From: Alphaproteobacteria bacterium
Lineage (GTDB): Bacteria; Pseudomonadota; Alphaproteobacteria; CAJXXZ01; 1604HC
DNA length: 64,000 bases
NCBI GenBank assembly: GCA_023898705.1
Contig: CP060235.1
Span: 434,001 to 498,000, forward strand
Reading direction: 5' to 3'
Under the pieces are notes generated by a model, which was not told the origin of the DNA, made no database searches, and saw only the letters and a list, made by a program, of their open reading frames with translations. The position numbers and the translations under genes are program-made. Positions 46,201 through 54,530 of the stretch are shown in pieces (positions within the stretch are counted from its first letter, which is position 1; each line of letters begins with the position of its first letter).

Positions 46201-46538
46201 AAAATGTGAACGAATACCTAAATAGTATGTTTGCAACAAGTGTAAAGAACAAGTTAGGGCAAAATGTAAGCTTAGTTAAGACTTATGCGAGTGAGATTAC
46301 AAATATCATACTAAATTTAGATACAGATATCAAAAATAACATTGCTAAATTAGACTTAAATGACAAACAATGGGTTTTACTGGCTGATAAGTTAAATGAA
46401 AATTATCCATTAACTGCTAATTTTGCTTCTAATGGAAGTGTGCTAATTGATTCGGTAAAGAGTTCAATGAATATGAGAGATAGTTTAATTGCTGATATAA
46501 TAAATGAAATTATGTCCAGTGTAACAAGTATAGCTTGA
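43233..46538 (+). CDS. large exported coiled-coil protein, unknown family
   Basis: A 1101-residue protein of no family I recognise. The start at 43233 is chosen for a good GGAGG Shine-Dalgarno just upstream; an ATG at 43191 would add 14 residues. The N terminus MKYSKKLLICTCIISAYNLA looks like a Sec signal peptide, with likely cleavage at NLA or shortly after. Residues from about 650 to 790 and 900 to 960 are coiled coil with heptads (for example KLKIDVVAQQISDLEAQINTQ). The rest is helical, Asn/Asp/Leu-rich and acidic, with a run of acidic residues about 805-820. Cysteine is almost absent. It is probably periplasmic, surface or secreted, and is followed by a second coiled-coil giant 87 bases later. 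Confidence 0.8.
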   Translation: MKYSKKLLICTCIISAYNLAGRKIDLVDRNFIPNLIESFSSAKSILKKSEGFLVFLDDTKWLCHDNKIFELGESAPRTTSLNVLKTYKTGQYIQCHDVAKAVQAFNDSSDSDQFIGRIFVDWDKLRYRDDVFTTVARKLDVEDTADKHKITDWTYQIFQSERRNFLENFIPFLFVDDAKENKHELLKLIIDNKEAILNGSTGLQEIYDSIKDSAKFEQNQASINRARYLANFYKKQKLELETFANRLEENKNNLGTFNQTLESVVDESEANLINHIANVIHQIVDKLKNLNKLPELLSGKKLSNNQTIKQILAAKLNGLAPLINLDSEFNDAGADINKLDAIIQKVKSMNSVNILTELQTWMQQQDDLQKHIANQNDLTMVDMLLDDHKASLGDIEYYIGIFDSLNTVDSVEAIRARVEFKSSESNIKFINYNDELQYLLEAYANSSIASEDSFNLAMHQAGIIGSDGQLITYDTFLANSTYLGLNPNVIDINVQFANFIIKRYNDYVQNFYFTPYMSAKIDTLTNWIDRVLDFTYASKKDTILPAVNATITNSLDLSENNVGRADIQNKLNSRIGLTQSTSDKLNLLKELSESIRQELAKYYADLQANVSTFSIDNTVNTRLQNALNNLITDNEEGEITNIVNEVIRDFDQFNEHKARLDELTATIVGLTTKRDECVNQLSQIKQDPEAASYFDANGKLKIDVVAQQISDLEAQINTQNGEADVLQNKINDANQEIAELQGEQKAKNEQIEDINKEIVALFAVTNFNEFGFDVDYTKDSELSEIQLLIEEINGENTIADEDRDDYLDDEDKINALEVLKSVEQLKVYFEGKLSNLTQLTDLSTEEEDAHKNTIKYCEVRIAKLHGKLEFLKQHESKVLETSEIQNKLDGLANDILMKTETINNDNLALTAITGNIEHANNLANKLEDAIDKAKSLDAINENINQNEQSSESIQALIDKATEFQGMHAGCLENFANFVRHDVILDLSNQQNVNEYLNSMFATSVKNKLGQNVSLVKTYASEITNIILNLDTDIKNNIAKLDLNDKQWVLLADKLNENYPLTANFASNGSVLIDSVKSSMNMRDSLIADIINEIMSSVTSIA

Positions 46539-46625
46539 TGTTATATTTAGACCTATAATGTGTTGTTTGAATTATATTTATCATTTGTTTATAAAATTAT
46601 AGTAATGTTTATGTAATAGGAGCCT

Positions 46626-49600
46626 ATGATGAAGTCTTTATCCTTTATTATTTTAAACATATTGTGTTTTAGCGTATATGCTGATCGAAAAACAAGAAAC
46701 GCAACTTTTGAAAAAAGTAGAAAAAATGTTCAGCAAAATTCGCAAAAAATAATAGATACTTTATTAAATCAAACCAAAAGTAGACAGCAATATAAGAAAA
46801 ACGAACAAAAAACTAAGCAGAGGGATCAATATAATAAAGGCGCCGTAATCCGTTTGGAGAAGTTGACAAAAAAATTACAAAGTAAGTTAGCAACTCAAGT
46901 TCAAAATCTGCAAAATTTAGCTTCTTCTAAAAAAAGAAGAGAAGAAGAGCTACTTAAAGAAAAAAATGAATTAGCGCAAAAATTGCAAGAGCTACAAAGA
47001 GTATTAGATAAGAAGATAGAAGATATACGTCACAATACAACCCAGCTAAATGCACAAGCAAATAATTCATCAAAAGAAATAAAGCAATTAAAAGATAAAA
47101 TTCATCTATTACAACTGGAAAAAGCAGATTTAGAAGCTGCAAGTACAAGTAATGATGAAGATCAGAAAAAGCTAGAAAGACAAATATTAGAGACTAAATT
47201 GGCCTTGGAAAAACAGTTATTAGAAGAAAAGGCAGCTTCAGGTGCACAAATAAAACAGTTGCAAGTTGAATTACAAGAAGCCCAAGAAAAATTAGCTTCA
47301 GATCAATCATCATTAGTAGAGATTAAGGCGAATTTGGAAGAAAAAATCAAACAGATTGAACAAGAAAAAGAGATATTACAAGAAGAAAAGTTGAATAGTG
47401 CAAAAAATGCTCTAATTGAGAAGGAACAATTAGAGAAAAAATTAATCTTAATGCAAGCTGAATTAGAACAAAGTTCATTTGAAGATAAACAAACATTAGA
47501 AAAACAATTAATAGAAGAAAGGCAGAAATTACAAGAATTAGAACTGGCAAGAGATGAACAGTTGCATAAATTAGAGCTGGAAATAAAAGAAAAAGATTCT
47601 GCTTTGGCAACAGCAAATGCCAATTCTGATGAGCAAGTGAAGATGATCCAATTAGAATTGGAAACACTTAAGAAACTAGTAGAACAGAAAGAAAGAGAAT
47701 TATTGGAAAGAGAGGAAGCTTTAATTGCTGCACAAAAAATAGAGTTAGAAGAAGAGAAAAAAAGATCTTTAATTGCAAAACAGGCATTTGAAGAAAAATT
47801 GAAATTGGCATTAGACAAGGCTAATACAGAATCAGATGAACAAATCAAACTATTACAAACCAAACTAGAAATAGAATTGCAAGAGAAAGAAGATATATCA
47901 AAAAACAAAGAAGCTCTTGAAGCAATGTTGAATGAAAAAGAAAAAGAGTTTGCAAGTCAAAAAGCGCAATTAGAGGAAAGTGTGTCAGCAGAAAAAGCTA
48001 AGCTGGCAAACTTGGAAGCTAGAATAAAGGATATAGAGAAAACTACACAAGAAAAAATACTTACATTTGCAAATCAATTAGCGGACAAAGATTCTACGTT
48101 AGAAGATACAGGTAAAAATTTGGAAGAGCAATCCAAATTAACTGAGGAAAAAGAACAAGAAATTGCAATTCTTCGAGCTGCTCTAGAGATGGAAAAAAAC
48201 AAATTAGAAGAAGAGAAAAATGGTTTGGAGAAAAAGTTAGAAGAAGCAAACCAAAACTTAACTAAGCTAAAGAGTAACTTAGAATCAGAAAGAAGTGGAT
48301 TATTAAATGAAAAAATTGAGTTACAAAATCAGTTATCGGTAAAGCAGGAAGAGTTAGTAAAATTAGCCACAGAATTAAGAGATCAAGAATCAAAATTAGC
48401 AGAAGAAAGTAAAAATTCAAATGAACAGCTTCAAATGCTTCAGAACGCACTAGAACAAGTAAATCAAAATTCAAGTGAGCAAGTAAAATACTTAGAATCA
48501 GAAAAAAATAACCTATTACTAGAACAAACAAAATTAAATGAACAATTGAAAGAAAAAGAATCAAAGCTAGAAAAATTAAGTGAAGAATTGAATGAGCAGA
48601 AAAGAAATTTAGCAGAAATTAATAATAATTCAGAAGAACAAGTAAAAGCTATGCTGGAGTTGCAAAAAACCAAAGCAGAATTAAAGAGAGAATTAGATTT
48701 CGCCAAGGAAAGTTCTCAAGAAAAAGAGCAAGAACTATTAGCAAGACAAGAAGAATTAAATAGCATTAAATTAGAAGCTCAAGCAAAACAAAATAGCTAT
48801 GAAATTGATAGTCAAAGATATTCAGCAATGAAAGCAGAATTAGAATCAGAAAGATCTACATTAGCTGCAGATAAAGCTCAAATTGAAACTGCCTTACAAG
48901 AATCAAATAAAACTTTGGATGATTTAAAAATAAAATTGGCAAAAACACAAAAAGAACTCAATGACTTAAAGCAAAGTTCAGATGAACAAAGAAAACAGTT
49001 AAATGCAGATGTAGATCAAAAGGAACTTCTAAGTAATCAGTTGATGCAAATGGAAAAAGAATCAAATGAGAGATTGGAAGAAACAACTAGGTTAGAAAAT
49101 GAAACAATTGCATTGAAAAATCAATTAAAAGAAGAAAAAGCTAAATTAGACGCGTTAAATCTAGCAATGGAAGCCGAAAAAGGTAGATATGCAATTGAAC
49201 AGCAAGAGATTAGAGAAAGCTTAACTTTTGAACTAGAAAAGGTGAAAAGTGATTTTGCCAAGGAAAAAGCTAAATTAGTGGAAGAGAAGACTAATTTGGC
49301 AAGAGAATTAGAAAAAATAACCGATAACTCAAGTGAAGAATTGGATAAAATAGCACAAAGGGAAAAAGAACTGCTTGAAAAGGAAAAAGCTATTGAATTA
49401 GAGAGAAACGAATTGCTAGAAAGAGAGGAGATAACAAACAGATCGTTTATAGAAACACAACAAGCTAAAAGTAGACTAGAAGTAGAGTTAGCAGCAAAGA
49501 CAAATGAGGTTAACATCTTAAATCAACAGATAATAACAGAAAAGGCTCAAGCAGAAGAAGTAATAAAAATGTCAAATGCACAAGCTCAAGCAGTGTTAAA

Positions 49601-51887
49601 TAAGCAATCTGAATTAGCCAAAATTAATGAAGAACTTCAGAAAAAATTAGAGGTAGCAAATGAGAATTCTGATAAAAAGGACCGAGAATTATCGTCAAAT
49701 AAAGAAGAATTAGCAAGAATTTTACTAGAAATTGAAGAAAAACAAAGTAAGTATGCAATTGACAAACAAGAGCATGATAAACAATTAGAAATGGTGGTAT
49801 CTGTACAAAATGCACTTGAAGCAGAAAGATCTAAATTAGAGAATGAAAAAGGCAAGTTGGAAGCCGAATTACAAATTGCAAGAGATAAAGCTGAGGAAGC
49901 TGAACAAAAATTGGCTGAACAAGTTGGATTAATTAATACAAAATTACAAGAAACACAAGAGGAAATAAAGCAAAAGTTCATAAAATTAAATCAAGAAAAA
50001 GCACAATTGGAGGCAGAGTTAATACAGGAACGAGAGAAACTAGTAAATGCTGAACAAAATGCAGTTAATATAAATACGCACATAGATCAACTGAAGAATT
50101 CACAACATGAGTTAGAACAGCAATTAAACCAGAAATTAGAGGAAAATAATAAATTATCAGGAGAAAAAAATGCTCTGGATAAACAATTGTCTGATGAGAA
50201 AGCCAAGTTAGAAATAGTAGAACAGGCAAAGAAAAACTCAGACGATAATCTAAAAGAGTTAGAAGAAAAGTTAGACTCAGAAAGAAATAGCTTATTGTCG
50301 GAACAATCTAAATTAAAAGAACAATTAGAGGCACAAGAAGTAAAGTTAGCACAATTAAATGGAGAATTGAACAAAGAGAAAGAGAGTAGAGTAGAGATTA
50401 GTAAGAGTTCAGAAGATCAAGTAAATGCTATTTTGGAATTAACAAAACGTAAGGAAGAGTTAGATAAATCTATAGAGGAGCTGCAAAGCAAATTGACTTC
50501 AGCAAATGAGCATTCTGAGCAAAAAATTAGAGAATTATTAGAGAAAGAGGACGAAATAAACAAGATTAGATTGGAAGCTGAAGCAAAGCAAAAGCAGCAT
50601 GAACTTGAAAAACAGGAATATTTAGCGTCTGTGAGAGCTGAACTAGAAGCAGATAGAGCTAAACTGCAAAATGAAAAAGTTAAGTTAGAAAGTATGTTAA
50701 ATGATGAAATAGCAAGGCTAAAGGGTCAACTAACAGAATCAGAAAATAAACTTAATGAAAGTACAGGTGAATTAAAGGCTCTAAAACATACATTAGCAGA
50801 GACAAATAAGCAGTTGTATGATTTGGAAGAATCTAAAAATAGATGTACAATTGAACTAGCACAACTAGAAGAACTTTTAAATTTTGAATTTCAACATAAA
50901 AAAGAAGAATTAGAAGCAGTAGGAGACAAGTATATAAGTGCTGATACAGCGCGCTTGAAAAAGGGTATAAAAAGCAACAAAACTAGTGAAGCTGCACATA
51001 TAGCATATAATAGATTAGTCGTTACACATCCAGGGCACTCTACAAGTTTAGCAGGAGAGCTCAAAAGAATAGAGTCAACACTGAATAAGGATAAGAATGC
51101 CATAAACGAAAAGACTAGAAATGAGCTTGTTAACCAACTTAAAAAACTGGATATAAAAGTAAATAATCATAAGGTGAAGTATAATGAAATATACGAAAAA
51201 AACAGAGACAATCTTATAATGAAGAATGGTAATTTAAATTTAGCAATAGAGCAAGAACTAGAAAAAGGGTATAAAATACATTTGCAATTGAAGAAGCTCG
51301 AGGGTAAATTATTGGAGTTAATATCAAGAGGTGTTTCACAATCTCCAAGTCCTAAGAGAGCAGTCTCTGTTAAAATAGAAAGGACCCCATCTAAAAAGCA
51401 GAAATCCATCTCTATTTCTGAAGCTCAAGGTGGTGTAGATCTACTTCCTGTTAATGAGTCATCTTCATTAGATGATATAACACAGATAGACACCTCATCA
51501 GTTATTAGTAGTGAAGACAAGTTCAAAGATGAAAGCACATTGTCTAGATCTATTATAAATAGTGAATCATCTATGGATACAATACAACAAGAGGCTTCTA
51601 ATCAACCTGATATGAAAAATGCTAACCAAATTGAAAATCAGCAGAATATGGATGACAATACGCCTGTACTCAGATTTAGAGCTAAACCTAAAGTAGGTAG
51701 TGGAGAGGATAATAGCGGAATTCAGAATAGTAATGATGGAGTTTCTAATCAAAATCAAGCCGTTAACTCTAAAGGGATAGATAATGCATCTAAGAAAGCT
51801 ACGAACAAGAAGCAATCTAAACCTAGTGGCAAGAATAGTACTAAATCTGGAACTAAAAGACAACAACCAAAGAGTTTAGAATTCTAG
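46626..51887 (+). CDS. very large exported coiled-coil protein with internal repeats
   Basis: A 1753-residue protein, the longest in the window, of no recognised family. AGGAG lies before a double ATG (46626 and 46629), and the second has the better spacing. MKSLSFIILNILCFSVYA is a Sec signal peptide, cleaved after YA. Residues about 75-1420 form a nearly continuous coiled coil rich in E, K, L and Q. Within it a unit of about 85-95 residues recurs (listed as a repeat). Near residue 1400-1560 is a helical globular part, and from about 1560 to the end is a Ser/Asn/Lys-rich disordered tail with SPSPKRAVS and a final basic run. It is likely secreted or surface-exposed. Resemblance to myosin or SMC is generic. 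Confidence 0.82.
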   Translation: MMKSLSFIILNILCFSVYADRKTRNATFEKSRKNVQQNSQKIIDTLLNQTKSRQQYKKNEQKTKQRDQYNKGAVIRLEKLTKKLQSKLATQVQNLQNLASSKKRREEELLKEKNELAQKLQELQRVLDKKIEDIRHNTTQLNAQANNSSKEIKQLKDKIHLLQLEKADLEAASTSNDEDQKKLERQILETKLALEKQLLEEKAASGAQIKQLQVELQEAQEKLASDQSSLVEIKANLEEKIKQIEQEKEILQEEKLNSAKNALIEKEQLEKKLILMQAELEQSSFEDKQTLEKQLIEERQKLQELELARDEQLHKLELEIKEKDSALATANANSDEQVKMIQLELETLKKLVEQKERELLEREEALIAAQKIELEEEKKRSLIAKQAFEEKLKLALDKANTESDEQIKLLQTKLEIELQEKEDISKNKEALEAMLNEKEKEFASQKAQLEESVSAEKAKLANLEARIKDIEKTTQEKILTFANQLADKDSTLEDTGKNLEEQSKLTEEKEQEIAILRAALEMEKNKLEEEKNGLEKKLEEANQNLTKLKSNLESERSGLLNEKIELQNQLSVKQEELVKLATELRDQESKLAEESKNSNEQLQMLQNALEQVNQNSSEQVKYLESEKNNLLLEQTKLNEQLKEKESKLEKLSEELNEQKRNLAEINNNSEEQVKAMLELQKTKAELKRELDFAKESSQEKEQELLARQEELNSIKLEAQAKQNSYEIDSQRYSAMKAELESERSTLAADKAQIETALQESNKTLDDLKIKLAKTQKELNDLKQSSDEQRKQLNADVDQKELLSNQLMQMEKESNERLEETTRLENETIALKNQLKEEKAKLDALNLAMEAEKGRYAIEQQEIRESLTFELEKVKSDFAKEKAKLVEEKTNLARELEKITDNSSEELDKIAQREKELLEKEKAIELERNELLEREEITNRSFIETQQAKSRLEVELAAKTNEVNILNQQIITEKAQAEEVIKMSNAQAQAVLNKQSELAKINEELQKKLEVANENSDKKDRELSSNKEELARILLEIEEKQSKYAIDKQEHDKQLEMVVSVQNALEAERSKLENEKGKLEAELQIARDKAEEAEQKLAEQVGLINTKLQETQEEIKQKFIKLNQEKAQLEAELIQEREKLVNAEQNAVNINTHIDQLKNSQHELEQQLNQKLEENNKLSGEKNALDKQLSDEKAKLEIVEQAKKNSDDNLKELEEKLDSERNSLLSEQSKLKEQLEAQEVKLAQLNGELNKEKESRVEISKSSEDQVNAILELTKRKEELDKSIEELQSKLTSANEHSEQKIRELLEKEDEINKIRLEAEAKQKQHELEKQEYLASVRAELEADRAKLQNEKVKLESMLNDEIARLKGQLTESENKLNESTGELKALKHTLAETNKQLYDLEESKNRCTIELAQLEELLNFEFQHKKEELEAVGDKYISADTARLKKGIKSNKTSEAAHIAYNRLVVTHPGHSTSLAGELKRIESTLNKDKNAINEKTRNELVNQLKKLDIKVNNHKVKYNEIYEKNRDNLIMKNGNLNLAIEQELEKGYKIHLQLKKLEGKLLELISRGVSQSPSPKRAVSVKIERTPSKKQKSISISEAQGGVDLLPVNESSSLDDITQIDTSSVISSEDKFKDESTLSRSIINSESSMDTIQQEASNQPDMKNANQIENQQNMDDNTPVLRFRAKPKVGSGEDNSGIQNSNDGVSNQNQAVNSKGIDNASKKATNKKQSKPSGKNSTKSGTKRQQPKSLEF
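48630..50703 (+). repeat. degenerate internal repeats inside the 1753-residue coiled-coil gene
   Basis: At least three related units are visible in the protein: about residues 669-756 (48630-48895), 1001-1086 (49626-49883) and 1262-1359 (50409-50703). Each starts with a segment of the form SxEQV.A.LEL or an equivalent coiled heptad, passes through ELx.KEEI..IrLEAEaKQ, and closes with AELE.ER..L..EK..LE..L. A weaker fourth copy may lie around residues 339-440. The similarity is at the protein level and diverged, so the duplications are old. Confidence 0.6.
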
Positions 51888-51989
51888 CACAAAAACAAGC
51901 AATTTTTGATTGAGTAATTTATGAAAAATAAAGATTTAAGAAAAATTCAATTTCAACGTGGAAATCTTAAAAGTAATTTATCTAAAATG

Positions 51990-52757
51990 CTATTGTGTCG
52001 CAGTTTGATCATGTCTTTTTAATTTATATTTATATAGAGAAACTAGTATATGTATTATGTATATGATGGCTACGGCAATCGCTGTGAGCCAGATATAGCT
52101 CATTGCGAGTACAACTATGATTGAAAATGCAATAAAGAATGTATTGATAAAGCTTTTGCTTATCTTAATTTTATTGATAGCTATAGTTTTGAACTTTCCT
52201 ACCATACCTAATGCAATTAAAAATAAATTTAATGCAAAAAAGAAATTTGGCACCACAATGTCAAATGTTTTTTCAACAGCAATTGGTAAAAATGCTAATA
52301 ATCCTGCTGCAGGTGCAGGTATTCCAGTAAAAGATTCTTTATTGGAAGGTTGGCTTGAAAACCTTGCCAATCTGAATGCCATACCCAATACGAAAAAAAC
52401 ACAACAAGACCATCCTAAACTTGCCCAATCTCGCAATCTAAATATGTATATAATTAATGCAGGTGAAATCGAAAAACTTAAAAAATCTGCTAATGAGTCT
52501 ATTGTTTTTCCGAATTCAGAAGTGCTATTTAAATATCGTGCAATTTTACCGTCAACTCCGTCTATAATGGCGGATATACATATGCACAAAATTGAATATT
52601 CGATCCTGTTTTTTAAAATAAAATAAAATGCCTGCATACCAAAGCAAATGGAAATTGAAGTTATCAAGCTTGGAATTATAGAGACTTTTTCATGAAGAAA
52701 TTCTGCCACTCTCTTTTTATCATATTTGAATTGTTCTATTTCACGATTCATTATCAT
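51990..52757 (-). CDS. pssA: CDP-diacylglycerol--serine O-phosphatidyltransferase
   Basis: A 255-residue membrane enzyme that makes phosphatidylserine from CDP-diacylglycerol and serine. The CDP-alcohol phosphotransferase motif DGx2ARx8Gx3Dx3D is intact: DGVDGKIARYLNSTSEFGKTIDSLAD-type spacing. About eight hydrophobic segments are present. Its start overlaps psd by 17 bases, so it is translated with the decarboxylase that uses its product. The alphaproteobacterial order is usually psd then pssA, as here. Confidence 0.93.
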   Translation of the reverse strand: MIMNREIEQFKYDKKRVAEFLHEKVSIIPSLITSISICFGMQAFYFILKNRIEYSILCICISAIIDGVDGKIARYLNSTSEFGKTIDSLADFLSFSISPALIIYIFRLRDWASLGWSCCVFFVLGMAFRLARFSSQPSNKESFTGIPAPAAGLLAFLPIAVEKTFDIVVPNFFFALNLFLIALGMVGKFKTIAINKIKISKSFINTFFIAFSIIVVLAMSYIWLTAIAVAIIYIIHILVSLYKYKLKRHDQTATQ

Positions 52758-53400
52758 ATCCTTGGCGGGCTATAATTGTTTCACCTGCGACAACTGTCTG
52801 GTATTTCTTGATCTGTATAACCATATTAGATGGGAAATAGGTGTCCACCCTGCTGCCAAATTTTATCATTCCATATGTTGAACCGATAGCCAACTCATCA
52901 CCTTTTTTAATATCGGTAACGATTCGTCTGGCTATAAACCCTGCAATTTGAACTACGATACACTCTATGAAGCCATTTATTAATATAGCTAATCTTTCAT
53001 TTTTCATATGCGTACTTTTTCCCCATGCAAAACCAAACTTACCGCTTTCATACTTAATCTCTTTTATTTGTCCACCTATTGGAAGTCTATTTACATGTAC
53101 ATCAGATAATCTTAGGAAAATTCCTATTCTCGTCCATTTTTGTCCATCAAAATCAGGAGACTCAACATCATATTCTATGTCTACCACTATACCATCGGCC
53201 GGACTAACAATTATCCCATCTTGTTTTGGTATAACTCTGTCTGGATCTCTGAAAAACCAAATACTAAATACTGTAAAGCATAAACCAGCTAGTCCCAAAT
53301 AATATTTGTAATAAAATAGAAGCAATGTGCAACACGCAGATACTAATATGGTGTTATACCCGTCTGATCTTACCTTATCTATTAATTTTCTTTTAATCAT
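52741..53400 (-). CDS. psd: phosphatidylserine decarboxylase (proenzyme)
   Basis: A 219-residue short-type Psd that makes phosphatidylethanolamine at the inner membrane. It has an N-terminal membrane segment, FFRDPDRVIP, SPADGIVVDI, FLRLSDVHVNR, and the self-cleavage site KFGSRVDTYFP, where the serine (residue 183) becomes the pyruvoyl group. Length and motifs are those of the alphaproteobacterial and archaeal-like short family. It overlaps the upstream psd-like gene by 4 bases and pssA by 17. Confidence 0.93.
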   Translation of the reverse strand: MIKRKLIDKVRSDGYNTILVSACCTLLLFYYKYYLGLAGLCFTVFSIWFFRDPDRVIPKQDGIIVSPADGIVVDIEYDVESPDFDGQKWTRIGIFLRLSDVHVNRLPIGGQIKEIKYESGKFGFAWGKSTHMKNERLAILINGFIECIVVQIAGFIARRIVTDIKKGDELAIGSTYGMIKFGSRVDTYFPSNMVIQIKKYQTVVAGETIIARQGYDNES

Positions 53401-54038
53401 TGCTTACTACTTTCTAAAAATAATTCAGTCGATATATCTTCTGTTATTTCTGTTTCTCCAGCTATCACTTTTTGTCCTTCATTGATTAAAATCTTTAGAT
53501 CACTAGGAAGGTAGAGTTCTATTGTAGCTCCTATTGTATTATTTGCATAAGTTTGACCTATTTGCATAATTTGTCCTTTTTGAACTTTGATGGACACGTT
53601 ATGGAAAATAGTTTCAATATTATGAGAAATTATACACTCTATAGCTCCAGATATGAATAAAGAAATTTTTTCATTTTTTTGACAGAGTGCCTCGCCGGCA
53701 TTATCTCCCGGTGTATAAATTAAATCACTAATTTTTCCTGAAATAGGCATTCTACTTGTATGTATGTCTAAAATACCATTTACAATCGTAATCCTAGTCC
53801 ACTTTTTGTTGATTTCACTAATTAAATTGCAGTTCACATCCTCATCTATAGACAATATTATTCCATCTACTGGAGCTAAAACAGCTTTTTCATTAGTAAT
53901 TATCCTTTTTTCATCTCTAAAGAGTAGGATTAAACCCAATCCTAATATAGCTAAAAATTTACCTAAAACTAGGCTCAGCACAATGCCGAGTAAAATTATT
54001 TTAGCAGCTCTTATCCCATCTTTACTAAGTTTAAACAT
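53397..54038 (-). CDS. phosphatidylserine decarboxylase-like paralogue lacking the cleavage serine
   Basis: A 213-residue paralogue of the adjacent psd, aligned along its whole length: FRDEKRII for FFRDPDRVI, APVDGIILSI for SPADGIVVDI, NGILDIHTSRMPI for LRLSDVHVNRLPI, and TIGATIELYLP for KFGSRVDTYFP. The essential GS cleavage pair is GA here (A171), so no pyruvoyl group can form. An N-terminal membrane helix remains. The frame is intact and overlaps psd by 4 bases, which argues against a pseudogene. I infer a non-catalytic partner or a regulatory role; alternatively it is a recent loss. Confidence 0.85.
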   Translation of the reverse strand: MFKLSKDGIRAAKIILLGIVLSLVLGKFLAILGLGLILLFRDEKRIITNEKAVLAPVDGIILSIDEDVNCNLISEINKKWTRITIVNGILDIHTSRMPISGKISDLIYTPGDNAGEALCQKNEKISLFISGAIECIISHNIETIFHNVSIKVQKGQIMQIGQTYANNTIGATIELYLPSDLKILINEGQKVIAGETEITEDISTELFLESSKQ

Positions 54039-54164
54039 ATATCATTAATACCATAACTTTGCATGAAAAAAAATCTCTAATATAATTTATCTGCTATTTT
54101 GAGATGTAAATTTGTTGTTATAATGGAAAAAGCACGACAAGCAATAATGAAAGAGTGATTAAAA

Positions 54165-54530
54165 TCAATCCTTTTTTTCTGATTCTAATGTAAGTTGGTA
54201 CAATTTTATATAATCTTGCTTAAATTCTTCTAAAAGTTTTTCTATGTCATTAGCTGCACTACCATTTTTGAAGCCTTCTATAGAAGAAGATTGTAAGTTT
54301 TCCCACAGAGAAACAATGCCGCTTCTGAATTTTGTTAGATTTTCATTTTCTTTAACCGATTGTAATCGTAGGTAAGCATCTTTTAATTTTGTATCTGCTA
54401 GCTCTTTTAACTTAATTCCATTGGTATATGCATTGACCGCATCCTCCAATACCATCGATCCTGACTCCAATTGAGTCGTAATTTTTTCTAATTCGTTAAT
54501 AATTTCTTCAAATGATACATCTTTATTCAT
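54165..54530 (-). CDS. xseB: exodeoxyribonuclease VII small subunit, extended
   Basis: A 121-residue protein whose first 65 residues match XseB: SFEEIINELEKITTQLESGSMVLEDAVNAYTNGIKL..LADTKLKDAYLRL, the two-helix coil that binds XseA. About 45 extra C-terminal residues are helical. XseA is not in the window. It overlaps the adenosyltransferase gene upstream by 8 bases. Function is clear from family; the tail is unusual. Confidence 0.85.
   Translation of the reverse strand: MNKDVSFEEIINELEKITTQLESGSMVLEDAVNAYTNGIKLKELADTKLKDAYLRLQSVKENENLTKFRSGIVSLWENLQSSSIEGFKNGSAANDIEKLLEEFKQDYIKLYQLTLESEKKD

Noticed and set aside
47303..47908. Long antisense ORFs (Ser/Phe/Cys-rich) across the coiled-coil gene
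   Set aside because: They mirror the strong GAA/AAA/TTA codon bias of the sense strand, lack ribosome binding sites and resemble no family; the sense gene explains the sequence.
43233..51887. SMC, myosin or intermediate-filament homology of the giant proteins
   Set aside because: Coiled-coil composition gives such hits by chance; no ATPase head, Walker motif or other specific domain is visible.
51921..52022. 33-codon ORF after the giant gene
   Set aside because: It overlaps the end of pssA on the other strand and shows no start signal or family likeness.
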